Assembly (NCBI GenBank): GCA_009829735.1
Contig: CM020618.1
Coordinates: 10,135,119-10,199,118 of the forward strand
DNA from: Pyropia yezoensis
Lineage: Eukaryota > Rhodophyta > Bangiophyceae > Bangiales > Bangiaceae
Reading direction: 5' to 3'
DNA length: 64,000 nt
Shown here in pieces: positions 43,309 through 54,692 of the stretch (the first letter of the stretch is position 1; the number at the start of each line of letters is the position of its first letter). The translations under genes were made by a program, and so were the position numbers. Under the pieces are notes generated by a model. That model saw only the letters and a program-made list of their open reading frames with translations, did no database searches and was not told where the DNA came from.

Positions 43309-44024
43309 ATGGCGTCCCGCGCTGCGGCCGCGACTGCTTCCACGGCTACCCGCACGGCCATGGGTGCCAAGAAGAACGTGCACATTGAGAACTGGGCATC
43401 CTTCCGGGAGAACTGCGAGCACGTCTTTCAGGTGTCGCTGAAGAACCTGGGCATCTTTGCGGTTGCCGGCGTTGCTGTTCCCTACGGCATCTACCAGGCA
43501 ATTATCAATGAGCAGGTGCGATTGGGCGCTTGTTTTTGTCGGTGCGGGCATGAGTGGCGTGGACGACAATGTGGATGGTGGGGAGCGGGTGTGGCAGGGA
43601 GAGGGGCCCCCGGTGTGTAGGAGGGCAAGCGTGGGCGAAGGGTAGTGGACATGGATTGATACCATGGCATTATGGTTGTCTCTCGGCGTTGCCGACGAGG
43701 GACTGCAGTTCCTCTTTGCCTTTTTGAGTGCGGTCGTGGCTGCTATGTCATCGCTGCTGGGCCTACTCTGACGGCCCTTTTTCCTATGCTACTCGGGGCT
43801 CATTATTGTGTGCGTTGACCGCGTGCTGATATCTCTTTCGTCGCTCTATCTTGTTTCTCTGTTGTCACCATCGCTGACCGATCGCGTGTGGTCATCCTTC
43901 GGGTGTCGGCAATCCACTGCGGTAGATGCACAAGGAGGAAGGCCGGGGAACGGACCAATTTGTGGGCCACACACGCCGGTTTTTGGGTGGTGGCGAGCCT
44001 CTGCCGCGACCCTCAGAGAAGTAG
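43309..44024 (+). CDS. Small single-TM mitochondrial-type protein, possibly complex I NDUFB4-like, one intron
   Basis: Exon 1 is 43309-43515 and exon 2 is 43926-44024. The 410-bp intron has a GTGCGA donor (43516) and TAG acceptor (43925) and is in phase 0. The product is 101 aa: an Ala/Thr/Arg leader (MASRAAAATASTATRTAMG), then NVHIENWASFRENCEHVF, one hydrophobic helix (NLGIFAVAGVAVPYGIYQAI), and the exon-2 tail NEQMHKEEGRGTDQF ending PLPRPSEK. The exon-2 frame is charged and hydrophilic, ends in TAG just after the basic stretch, and joins without disruption, so I believe the splice. The layout (matrix-type leader, IEN-x motif, one TM, hydrophilic tail) resembles the complex I accessory subunit NDUFB4/B15. 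That is suggestive only. Confidence 0.6.
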
Positions 44025-44272
44025 GGTGCTGCCATTTGCTCTGTATTGTGGTGCTTTTGTTTGTTTGTATCTCCCTCCTTGTACCCTGCTTTTTGAATAC
44101 TTGTTGACCTGCCGGCTCGTGTGTAGCACTGCGAGGTCGTGTTCAGCTGTCACGGCTTGCTGCACTTTCGAGGACCGTGCTGCCCTTCGGGCACTCGGTC
44201 CAGAGAGTCATCAGCAAGCAATGAAGCGGACACTCGTACTCCAGCCCACCCCCTCCCCATCGAGCTGCGTCC

Positions 44273-45365
44273 CTAGAGCTCTTTGGCACGCTTCTCCCCA
44301 ATGCGACCCATTGCCCGTCGCTTTTTCCCTGCTGCCGCGGCATCGGCGGCCTTGGCTGCCTGGCGGTTGCGCTTTGCCACCTTGAACGCATCTGCCGCGG
44401 CCTTGTTCTTGGATGACGCTGGCGACTTTCCGCTCCGGGAAGACGCGGCGGGGGTAGCTTTCGCCTTGGCGCTGGCCTTTGCCAAGCGGCCGGCCGCGGC
44501 AACTCCCTGCTTTTTTTGCTTGGACGGCTTGTGTGTAGGGGGAGGAGGGACCACGGCCGGCTGGGTGACAGTGTTCGTCAGGTGCAGACGGAGCGCCTGG
44601 AGACAGAAACCGTATGCAAGACGAGGGAGAGATACGCAGAGATTCAATCAAGAACGAAATGACGTGAAGAGACCGCCAGTGCACGAGTGAGTCATCACAT
44701 ACCACTCCGCGGTCACAGCCTGGCAAAGAGGAGGCCGCACAAGAAGCAGACACCTTGCCCAAGAGCACGGTACGAGTGCTCGAAGAAGTACATAACCCAG
44801 ACAGCAACGCCCACCCGCCACGTACAGCCAGCGGGTCTGCGGTGAAAGCAGGGTGCTCCAACACCCCGCGCACTGCCGCCCCCTCGTCCACAGCCAAACG
44901 CCGCCGCGCCTTTGGACGTGCCAAGTTAGGTACGTGCGCCTTGCTCTTGCCCTTCAGCGTCGGCCCGGCCGCGACACCGTCCAGGTCTACGTCAGGGAGC
45001 GCCTCGCCTAGGCTCTTAAGCGCCAGGCCCCAGCGCTTGGTCGCTACAACTGGCGACGGTGCTGCCGTCGCCGTCGCACGGCGGGCCCCATCGACCGCCC
45101 AGGCGCGGGTGGCCGCCGTACGGGCGCGTGCAGCCGCACGACGGCGGGAGCCGCGGGCAAGGACGGGGGAGGGGGTAGGGACGGCGGCAGCGGCGGCGGG
45201 GGCGGCAACAGCTCCTCCGTCAGCAGCGGGCGAATTACCTGGCGCCGCTGTCGCCGCCGCGCTGGCCGAAGAAGTGGGCGGAGGCAGGCGGCCCTTGACA
45301 ATGGCCCCTGCCAGGCGAGATGGTGACGTGGTTGGGGGCACGCGGCGTGCCTTGGACTTAACCAT
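44273..45365 (-). CDS. SLX9-like ribosome biogenesis protein, one intron
   Basis: Exon 1 is 45365-44826 and exon 2 is 44596-44273. Intron 44825-44597 (229 bp) has a GTACGT donor and CAG acceptor in phase 0. The 287-aa product is highly basic. The splice restores the family hallmark, HPAFTADPLA|ALRLHLTNTV, which matches the HPAF-x-ADPLAAI-x-x-HL signature of SLX9/FAM207. SLX9 is a nucleolar component of pre-40S particles needed for ITS1 processing. N-terminally MVKSKARRVPP is followed by an Ala/Pro-rich segment and a basic helix, and SLGEALPDVD precedes the hallmark. The C-terminal Lys/Ala/Arg tail ends GRIGEKRAKEL. The start at 45365 is the first methionine and agrees with the short basic beginning of the family. 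Confidence 0.78.
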
Positions 45366-48300
45366 AACGGTGGGCGGACAAGAATAGTGAAAGAGAGTGA
45401 GGAAGAGGAACAAGGGCGGGGGGGGAGTAATACACAGGTGCGGAAGCGGCGGTCGACGTGGGTGTCGAAGGGTGCGTCAGGGACACGGTTGGCACGGCTC
45501 GACTATCGGCGGAGCGTCGTCGACTCTTCTAAGTCCGGCCACAAGCTAAGTGTGGATTCTGATGAAGAGGAATCCTCTCATTCACAAATGCGGAAGACTT
45601 ACTTATGTCTCTTCTATAAGTTCAGCCGATCCCTTTGACAAATGGATCCCTACCCCCTTCTGACCAGGCGTCCTGTCTCATTTCCCACAAGAGAGACATG
45701 ACAAGCAGTCATTCGTGTCGCAGCCCTGCCGCGCTCGTATACGACGCCCCATGCCGCCGCTCTTCAGCAGAGTCCTCAGCTGTTGGAGCGCGGGTGGAAA
45801 TTGTCAGGCCCCCCGAGTTGACTTGGCTGGGAAGGGACATCCGAACTTGTCCCAGAAACGAGCCTGGGGATGGATTTCACCGCGGTAGAAGCACCAAGAC
45901 TGGACCAGAGCAGCAGATGGCGTGCCACTGCGGTGAGGTAGTGCCATGTATGTTGACGCAGTCACGTGACGTCAGAAGTAAAAGGGGGGGTGTGGTTGGC
46001 GGAGAGTCGCTTGAATGTGGCCCAAGGCTGGACGCGCAGAGTCCGCGGGGCGCCAATATGGAGGCACCGCGGGTTCTTTTTTTTCTTCGCGGAGTGTGGC
46101 ACAAGTGTCAAGGGCGGTACATCGTGTCTCTCGATACAGAAAGCACAGCTTGCACCGCTCGTTGGCAGCCTTGTGGGGTGCACGACACTCACGCCAATGT
46201 CAAGCGTACGGTGAGCCTGACAACATGTGTCGTGAGCTACGCTCTCTTCGAGGACATTGTGCTACACTCTCCTGCGTCATACGTGCATTAAAAAGGAACG
46301 ACCGCGGTTGGACAACAGGCAGGCGCCGACCGTCAGGAGCCTCGCCAAGCGACAATGGCCACCCCCGCCGTCAATGGGCGCACCCGCCGTCATTGGCTCA
46401 ACGACCGTCAGTAGGGAACCTATTAGGCAATGTACGATGGTTTGCTGACCGCTCGCATAGAATGCTACCCCCCGGCGGGTGGGGCCGCGGTGTCGCCTCG
46501 TTTGGTCAACTCATGGGGTCTGCGACGGCCTGTCTCGTTCTTAGCTGTCGTGCGGATGAGACGCGTGCCTTCTTGCGGCAGCTGTGGACCCATCCCCCCT
46601 CCGCCGGGATTGCTCCCTTCGCCCCTCCCACCATAAATTCTGTCAAGACCAGTCACGTGGGGCGCTCCCGTCATCGCTTCCCTGTTTGCAGCCCTCGGAC
46701 ACGTCGATGCCTGTCGACATCCCCCCCTGCGTTGCCAGGTTTGGAACGACCCAGTGGCTTGCCACGGCTCCTCCCACTTGCACACAACCCGCAACGCTCG
46801 CCGCCACGAGTCCCTCTCCGTGCTTACCCACCCGGCCGCTCACCCTCCCTCAAACCTTCCCCCCGCCAGTGACAGCCTTTGTGGCTGTCTTTGATGGCGA
46901 TGAGTGGCGGCCGGCGGCCACACGCCCTCATTGGGCGCACCGCAGGTGGCCGCGCTGGCTGGCTATCTGTTTCGGTGGCGTGGCGATTAACAAACCGCCG
47001 GCCTTCCCGCCGGGACCAGGAGGCCACGGCAGCCGTGCGCAGACGGGTCGCCACGAGACGCCTGCTCGCGCCGGCAGGCCGCTGCCTCGCGCGAGCAGCC
47101 CGGCACTGCTCAGCGCAACTCCAGTGTGCACCCGCCGGCGATCCCGGAGCGTGTGCAACGGCCACACCCCCTTGCATGGCTATGAGAAGGGGGGGGGGGG
47201 GTGGAGGTGTGGGAGCTCTGCGCACGGCTGGCTGGCCGCGCTACTGGACTGCGTGTGTGGCAGGGGCGGCGTCCCCATGGCACACCCCTTCCCCCTCTGG
47301 CACACATCCTGGGTGGATGGGGTCCACGCACCCGGCAACAGCCGCCGCCCCACACCCGACTGCGACGTGAGACTGAACCGCACAGCGTGTGCGGCCTGGT
47401 TTTCGCCCCGCACCTCCATCTGCGTCGCGCGCGCGCCCCGACCCCCCCCCCCCCCCGCCCCGCTCGCTTCCAGCGGATAGGGGCAGTGCAACGAGACTGG
47501 TGCACGCGGTCTCGGTCATTCCGCGGATCTTCCAGGCCAACCGGCCGCTGCCGGCCAAGAGCGCCCGCCCCCTTTGCGAGGGGGGTGGAGGGGGGGGCGG
47601 ACAATCGCGGATCGTAGTGAACCGCTCAACTGGGATGCGCGCGTGGCAGGGGGAGGTGTGGGGGGGGGGGGGGTGGGGTGAAGGAAGGGCGCGGGGGCGG
47701 GGTCCCCCGCCGCCTGGGCACCAGGGGATCCCCCCTTGCGAGACTCGCTGAAATCATGACAGCTCCAGGTGCCGCCAAGCCGTTACGTAGGAGATCCCCT
47801 CGCCCGATTTTTGACTGGCCTGCTCGCTGCGCCACCCCAGATCCGGCGGACCCCCGGGGGCGCGCCCAGCGTGCGGCACGCAACGGCGATGAGGAACGTT
47901 GCACGCTGCAGATGCTCCAGAAGGGCCGCTCTGGACACATATTCGATGCCGCTGGGAGGTGCCCCTGGACCAGACTGTTTCCCACCCCCCCCAAGGAGCT
48001 GATCGCGTGGCCATCCAGTCATCCCCTGCTGGCAGCGCGAGTGCGCGGGGCATGCACGGGCCCGTCCGGGGGGGGGCGGGGGGGCTCAAAGATGACACGC
48101 CACCACGTGTGCTATCTATCCCATGTGCGCCCTGTGCAGAGCGGGAGCAACCGGCAGAAGGCAGAGTGACACAGGGCGGCGGAAAGGCGTCGAGCGGGCG
48201 GCCTGGCGGCCTGCTCGGCACGCCGCCTGTCCGACGGCTGGCCGTTTCGGGCGGCACTGGTCATAGGTAAAGAGGGGGGGGGCAGGGGGGAGGGCCCCTT

Positions 48301-48786
48301 CTATTTAGATAGGAAACAGGTTGGTGGGGGGGGGGAGGGGGGGGGGAGGGTGGCGGCACGCGCTTGGCGAAACGCGCGAGGGTGTCGGACAAATCTTGCG
48401 TAAGACCCCCTCCCCCCCCCTTGCGCCACAAGAGAGGGGCAAAGGGAGGAGGGCTGGTGGTGCAGGTGGATGGGTAGACGCCGAGGAGGGCGGGGGGGAT
48501 GAGAGGGCAGCGTGCGGTAGCGCAACTGAGACCAGACGATGGCGGTGGATCGAGGCGGGGAGGGGGGGGGACGGGCCGGTGGGAACTGGCTATTGAGCGC
48601 TGGCCACGCGTCATTGCGGCGGCGCACGCCGCCGATCGTGCGGCATGGGCCAACGACGAGGGGGAAGGGGTGGCAGGGGGGGGGTCAGGCACCCGCCCTT
48701 GACGTCGGCGGCGTTGTTGCTGTGTGGCTCAGTCGCGGCGAGGCCAGGCTTGGTCGTAGGTTTTGGGGGGGGGTTCTGCAGGGACT

Positions 48787-48817
<31 letters not shown>

Positions 48818-50334
48818 GCGGCCCACGTCAGTAGATGCACTCCACGACGGGGTGCTCCTGCCGCCGCCCACCGACCACCGCCCACCCCCCCTGAGCCGTG
48901 CCCCCGCCCGCCCGTAAGCCCGCCCGCCCGCCGGCCCGCCCGATGCCAGCGATCGTGGGCCCTCCGAATGTCGTGCGTCCAGTGGGGGAACCGCCCTGAC
49001 GCTGCATCTTCAAACGGCAGTCGCGTTCCTAGGTGTTCCTTCCTTCTCCGCTCTGTTTTCCCTCTTGCGCATTGCATGCGCGCTCTGCTTTTGGGGGGGG
49101 GGGGGGGAGGGGGGCAGCACGCGACCCGCCCTGTGACGGGTCTCTGGGAAGGGGGAGCGGCGCATTGACGTGCGTACCATTGACATTGAATCACCGCGGT
49201 TCGCGAAGGGGTCGGTGGGGGAGGGGCGGCGCTCGGGGGGGTGGGGGCGCGGAGCGTAGCCGCCCGACGCGGCAGCACCGGGCCGGTGCAGCAGGAAGAT
49301 GCTGGCCGGCGTGGGGGGAAGGGCGTGCGGGCTCCGTGAGGGCGTGCCGGCTCCGAGCGCCGGCGGGGGGGGAAGGGGCGACCGGGGCGGCCGACCCGCG
49401 TCCGGCGGTTGTCCGGTTGGGGAAAAGCCAGAGTGCGCATGACTATCGACAGACCCGACTGCGGGCTGCCACTGTCCCATCCGCCGTCGCGTTGCCCGCC
49501 TCCCCCACCCCCCACCCCCCCCCCCCGGGGGACAGAGGCATGGCCGCCGCTGTCGCCACTCTCCACGGGCGCGGCGGTCGCCGCCACCCGGGACCGTCGG
49601 GCGGGGGGCCCCCCCGCCCGACCAGTCGGGCCGGCCGCCCCACTTGCCCACTGCGGGTGTGTGGCGACGACGACGACGGTGCGGGGGGGGGCGGCGGCGC
49701 GTGGACGGCGCCCTCGGGCGGGGCGACCCAGTGACGCGGCAAACTGTTGTGCGCGGGCCGCCGCGGGAGAAGTGGGGTGTCGGGGGGAGGGGGACGGCAG
49801 GGGGGCGTGGGAGGGGGACGGGTCTTGGACCTGCCTGGTGAGTGGCCGGCGCACTCCTACCCGCTCCGACGGCTGCCACGCCGCCGCCGCCGCTGCCACC
49901 GATGGGACGGGCTCGCCGCACCCCCCCCCCCCGCCTTCCGCTACGCCCCACAGCCACGACATGAGCGCTACACCGCAGCCGCGGCGGGCACGTGTGCGCG
50001 CTCCCGTGGGGCGTCTGCCTTGGCAGAGGAGGAAGGGGGGGGGGGGGGGTGAGCGCGCAGGCGGGCAGGCGGGCGGGCCAGCGGGCCGGCGGGCCGGCGG
50101 GCGGGCCGGCAGGCAGGCCCGGCGGGGCAGAGTGTACAAAGGGGGGGGACGGCGGCACCCTCGGCGGCGCCGCTACCCCCCCACCCGGCAGACAAGTCAG
50201 CGAGCTAGCCAGCCCTTGCACTCCCCACAGCCGCCCCTCCGAAGGCGCTCAGCACCCCTTCACCCTACCCGCCCACTGCTGCCCACTCTCCCCGCTCCTT
50301 GCTTCCGGCTCCCTCCCCCCCACCTACACTCACA
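45366..50334. other. Gene-poor region, about 5 kb
   Basis: No frame on either strand has a recognisable domain. The longest open frames start at non-ATG codons or are mirror images of antisense frames. 45.5-46.6 kb is near-normal GC and contains CACGTGACGTCAG (45964-45976), an E-box/CRE-like composite. 47.1-50.2 kb is packed with homopurine runs, including a 23-G run at 48790-48812 and others near 47652, 48065 and 49094, and GCGGGCNNGC-type repeats near 50050-50130. It may hold unseen non-coding RNA, but nothing supports one. Confidence 0.45.
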
Positions 50335-51468
50335 ATGGCAAGGAACCAGCCCGCCGGGGCGTGGGGCTTCCCCCTTGGAGTGCCCTCCCGCATGCCCACC
50401 CCGCCCGTCGCTGGGGGCCGCCCCGCCGTCACCGCCGCCGCCGCCGTCGCTGCCGCCGCCGCCTGGCCGGCACCACCGACGCTGCCACCGACGCTGCCAC
50501 CGACGCCCGTGTCCGCGTCGACCATCTCCACCTTGCCAAGTGTGTCCCCGTCGGTGGGCGTTGCGTGGCGGGACGACACCTCTCCGGCGGCACCAACGAC
50601 GCGGCTGCCCTCCCCGGCCGCGCTGCTGAGGGGCGTCTGCCGGCAGGCGGGCGGCAGCGGCGGCGGCGTCGGTGGCGGCGGCATTGGCAAGCCCGCCTGG
50701 GTCCGGGACCGGCGGATGGACGTGGCGAGCCTGCTGTCCCCCGCCGCCTCCCCGCCCGCCCGCCGCCCCGCCGCCCCCAACGCCCTGGCCGTGCCAAACG
50801 CGGGCGCCGACGGTGGCGCCGTCGGCTGGGCCACCCCCACTGCCACCGAGGGCGAGCCGCCGCGGGCGTTTGAGACTGGCAGCGCGCCCCCCGCCCCCCC
50901 CCCTTCGGGCACCACCCGCACCCGCTGCACGGTGTGTGACAAGGTGCTGTCCTCCCGCACCAACATGCTGCGCCACGTGCGGGTCGTCCACGAGCGTTCC
51001 CAGGTGCTCCGCTGCGCCCGCTGCCCGTCGGCCTTCCTGTACGCGTGTCAGCTCAAGCTCCACACCGCGACGGTCCACCAAAAGCGCCGCCCCTTTCCGT
51101 GTGCGGTCTGTGGGCGGGGCTTTGGCACCCGCGGACACGCCAAGGAGCACCTGCAGCTGGTCCACGAAAAGCGCCGCCCGTTTGGGTGCGGGCGCTGCGA
51201 CAAGCGCTGCCGCACCCGCGCGCTGCTCGCCGCCCACACCCGCGCGGCACACGGGGAGGGGGACGACGCCACGGGCGGCGGGTCGGGCGCAGCAGATGCC
51301 CCCTCCCCGGCCGTGGCTGGCAGGCCCGCCGCCGCCGACGCCCGTCCCGTCGTGACGCCGCCGGCGTGGGCGTTTGGCCGGGCACCGGGGACGGCAGACG
51401 GGGGCGCGCCCGGCTGGGCGACGGCGGCCCCGTCGTACGAGGTGGCAATGCGGGCGCACATTGTATGA
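50335..51468 (+). CDS. C2H2 zinc-finger protein, four fingers
   Basis: 377 aa from the ATG at 50335 (MARNQPAGAWGF). Residues 1-195 are disordered and Ala/Pro-rich. Four consecutive C2H2 fingers occupy about residues 198-305: C-x2-C...H-x4-H units beginning CTVCDKVLSS, CARCPSAFLY, CAVCGRGFGT and CGRCDKRCRT, with final histidines in HVRVVHE, HTATVHQ, HLQLVHE and HTRAAH. The linkers (HQKRRPFPC, HEKRRPFGC) resemble the TGEKPF-type linker, favouring DNA binding; the finger size and H-x4-H spacing are unusual but consistent in all four. Likely a transcription regulator; target unknown. The tail is low complexity. No intron needed. Confidence 0.85.
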   Translation: MARNQPAGAWGFPLGVPSRMPTPPVAGGRPAVTAAAAVAAAAAWPAPPTLPPTLPPTPVSASTISTLPSVSPSVGVAWRDDTSPAAPTTRLPSPAALLRGVCRQAGGSGGGVGGGGIGKPAWVRDRRMDVASLLSPAASPPARRPAAPNALAVPNAGADGGAVGWATPTATEGEPPRAFETGSAPPAPPPSGTTRTRCTVCDKVLSSRTNMLRHVRVVHERSQVLRCARCPSAFLYACQLKLHTATVHQKRRPFPCAVCGRGFGTRGHAKEHLQLVHEKRRPFGCGRCDKRCRTRALLAAHTRAAHGEGDDATGGGSGAADAPSPAVAGRPAAADARPVVTPPAWAFGRAPGTADGGAPGWATAAPSYEVAMRAHIV

Positions 51469-52164
51469 CAGTAGGGGAGGAGGTTTGGCGTGCGGGCTAC
51501 AAGGGGGCGGGGGGGTGGCGGGCACACGCATGTATGTAACGTGGAGAAAAGAAAGAACAGAACGGACCGACTGGGAGGGGTTCCGCCGAACAGAGTCAGC
51601 CAGGACCGCCCCATAAACTATGATCAATGGAAAACGGCTGCCACACAGCTACCTACATGCTCTCACCGCCAGGCCGGCCGCCAGCGCGGGGACAGACGGC
51701 GTATACACCAAACAAGGCCGGGGGGCGCACGCCGACGTCGAGAGGATGTGCACTCGACATCGAGTAGACGCGCGGCCACCGGTGCGAGCAGACAACCACG
51801 CCGTGGACACGGCACTTCAGGACAGTAGCTGGCTCACTGGCGCTATGCTCTCCTCGCCGTCCCCCTTCTGCCACTCACATCGACAAGCAACGCACAGCGT
51901 GCAAAGCAGCGTCGCCCTTCCTTTACCGCCCTCAAGAGACCAGCAAGGCGAGGTCAACAGCCTCACAGACCCAGTCTCATAACGCCCCACGCGCCACGAG
52001 ACATGTTGACCCCCCCACCGCCGCACCCCCCACTGGGAAACGGGCTCCTCCCATCTCCCCCCCCCCGCCCCCACCGCCCCTTCCAAACCTCTAACCGCCC
52101 AGAAAACCGCCTTCTCGGGCGTTAACCTGCTCAGCGACACACGCCGACGAGGGTGCGTCACTGC
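51469..52164. other. 3' intergenic spacer between convergent genes
   Basis: 696 bp of mixed composition with no conserved frame. Expected to hold the 3' UTRs of the zinc-finger gene and the TPR-Tic22 gene. Confidence 0.45.
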
Positions 52165-54692
52165 TCAGCAGGCCGAGACGGGCGCCGACGAGGCGGACGC
52201 CTCTTCCTCACGTTGCTGCTTACGGCCGCCCCCACCGCCGCCGCTGCTGCTGCCGCTCGCCTTCTTGGCGCGCCCGCCAGACTTTTGCGACTTCTTGCCC
52301 CGCGCCGCAGCGGGTCCCAGAAACTCTTGGAGCCGCTGCTGCTCGCGTGTCTCGATCAGCTTGACACGGACAGCCTCGCGGATCTCATCGGTGCTGGCAC
52401 CCGCCGCGGCCATCATCTTGGCCAGCTGCAGCAAGTTCTTAGGCGGGGGACCCTGTTCCGACATGGCACGCGGCGGCGGCGGCGGCTTGATGCCCGTCAG
52501 GTCCTCCAGGGGGAACTCACGGCCCACAAACTTGAGCGCCTCCCGCGACGGTACAAAGATAACAGGGTCAAACTCCTTGGTCGCCGACTCAGCCATACGG
52601 CGGAGAACGTCCTCCAGGGTACCCACGTCAATCTCCAGATCACCCAGCGGCTCCCCCGGGTTGGACGCCGCCAGCTGCGACCACGAGCGCTCAAGGTCCC
52701 ACTTTGAGAAGAAGAGCGGTACATTTTGCTGGTTGTTCTGCAGCAGCGTCAGGCCCTTGGCCTGGAAGACGGGGATGCCGCTGAAGTTGTCGACAGTCAG
52801 CTCTTCCTCCGCCGGCGCCGCGGTGCCTTCCTTAGCCTCCTCAGCCGCCGGCGCATCCTTGGCGTCTTTAGTCGCCGTCTTGGAGGCGTCGTCCACAGCG
52901 GGCGCAGCTGCTGCACTAGCGTCAGCCGCGGGGGCGGTCACATCAGATGGAGCTGCCGCCGCCTTGGGCGTATCTGCGACTGGTTTGGCCGTGGACTTGC
53001 CACCATCTGCGACGGAGTCGGCCGAGTCAGTCGCCTCAGCTGAGGGCGTGGCAGCTGCGTCGACCGCCTTGGCCTCATCCGACTTGGCCTCCTCAACGTC
53101 TTTGGCGACCACATCCTTGACAGTGGCATCCCCCTCAGTAGACACAGTTGGAAGCGGTTGGCCGTCCTCGCCCACCGGGGGCATGGCCTTCAGCAGGGTG
53201 ACCGCGGCTTCGACCTGGCGCAGCTCAGGACGGAACTGGAAGGCCAGCGGGGTCAGCTGCTCCTTCTCGGGCTCCTTTGGCTTGACATCCTTCGTGGCGT
53301 CGACTGTCGCGTCCGCCGGGGAGTCCGACGAAGTAGTATCCGCGTCGGTGCTGGACTTGGTGGAAGCGTCGGGCTTAACGTAGGCGTCGACCACGGCCGC
53401 CGTCTCGTCTGCTGACTTTTCCGTCGACGCTTCACCATCGGCCGGCGATGCAGCGTCCTTGGGTGCTACCTCGGTATCCTTAGACTCAGATGCCTTGGAC
53501 GTGCCGCCAATGGCCAGCACCTCCTTTGCCGCCGCCGCCTTATCCGCCAAAGCCTTCTCCGCCAAAGCCTTCTCCGCCTTCTTCAGCGCCGCCGCCGTCG
53601 CGCTAGCCTCATCATCCAGGTACTGCTGCTGTGTGTCCTGGGCCAGCGCAAACGCCTGCGTCAGCGACAGCGGAGCCAGGATGGCCTTCTCGCCCTGCGG
53701 CCCATTCTCCTTTTGAATCCACTCGAGCGTCGCTTGGGCGTCGGTGGGGTCGAAGTAGATAGTACACGCCTGCGTGCCGTCATCGTACGTGATGAAGAAG
53801 GGCTGGCCCTCCTGGTCGGTGACGAGAAAGACCGGCACAGAGTCAAGCTTCTTCATCATTTCTGGTCCTGGCAGCACGTACATAGTCTGCAACCGCTCCA
53901 GGGTGGCCCTCGTGGAAGCAAGGAGCACGGGCAGCTCAGCTGCGTCCGGTGCCGCGCCAATGCCCTCCTCCAATGCCACAATGGCATCCTCGTAGCGGTC
54001 CAGCTTCACCAGTGCCTGAGCCTTGCGCTTGTGCCCTTTCCACCAGGACTCGTCGCAGAGGATGGCACTCTCCGCATCTTCCAACGACTCCTGGAACTGA
54101 CCAGCCTGGTAGTGAGCGGCGGCACGATTCGAGTAGAGCACCGCGTTGCCGGCATCCGCCTCAATGGCGCGCGTGTACAGCCGGAGCGCTTTGCTGAACG
54201 CCCCCCGCGTCAGGCTCTGGTTGGCCTTCTCTTTGAGTTCATTCACCAGGCGCGCCTGCTCATCCATCTGCTGCCGACCGGCCAGGAAAAGGACACAATA
54301 CAGGGCTCGACAAGAACACACACATACGCACAATACACAAGATATGACCACAATGCAAAGAGACACATGAGGAGCATGTCAGTCAGTACCCCAAACACAA
54401 ATCACGAGCGACAGTGGCAGCCTCCATCTGCACTATCCGTCACGCGATGCACCCATATGCAACTACTGCATTGCAGTCTTGTCGCACTCCCGCTGTCAAC
54501 CCACTCCGGTGATAGACCTGCAGCGAACGCGCCAGGCAGGGACCGCCTGGAGCCGCGCCAGTGCACCAGAGACCCCACACCCTACCCACCCATGAGCTGA
54601 AGGGTTGGGCACCGGGCGCGACCCAGTCTCGGGGTTTTCACCCACCGTCGGCGGTGCGCCGCAACCGTCGACTAACATACCTCAGGCTCCAT
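52165..54692 (-). CDS. TPR-Tic22 fusion protein
   Basis: The main exon runs from about 54270 to 52165 (ATG at 54267, 700 aa). A 12-nt first exon is likely at 54692-54681 (ATG GAG CCT GAG followed by GTATGT); with a CAG acceptor at 54273-54271 the product starts MEPEQMDEQARLV. Residues 1-120 are three TPR units of co-chaperone type (RGAFSKALRLYTRAI, NAVLYSNRAAAHYQAGQF, KGHKRKAQALVKLDRY) retaining likely carboxylate-clamp Lys/Asn/Arg positions. Tic22-like blocks follow: DSVPVFLVTDQEGQPFF, LAPLSLTQAFAL, AFQFRPELRQVEAA, IPVFQAKGLTLLQNNQQNVP with FFSKWDLERSW, and IDVGTLEDVLRRM with DPVIFVPSRE. A long Ala/Asp/Lys region is inserted between them. Tic22 is a plastid intermembrane-space import component; here no transit peptide is visible and the chaperone-binding TPR is fused N-terminally. 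The basic C-terminus is Gly/Lys-rich. Confidence 0.82.

Noticed and set aside
45635..46291. 218-codon plus-strand open frame
   Set aside because: Starts at a TTG, no recognisable family, mixed composition without codon-position bias.
46584..47480. 298-codon plus-strand open frame
   Set aside because: Pro/Arg/Thr-rich without motifs; equally long frames overlap it on the other strand.
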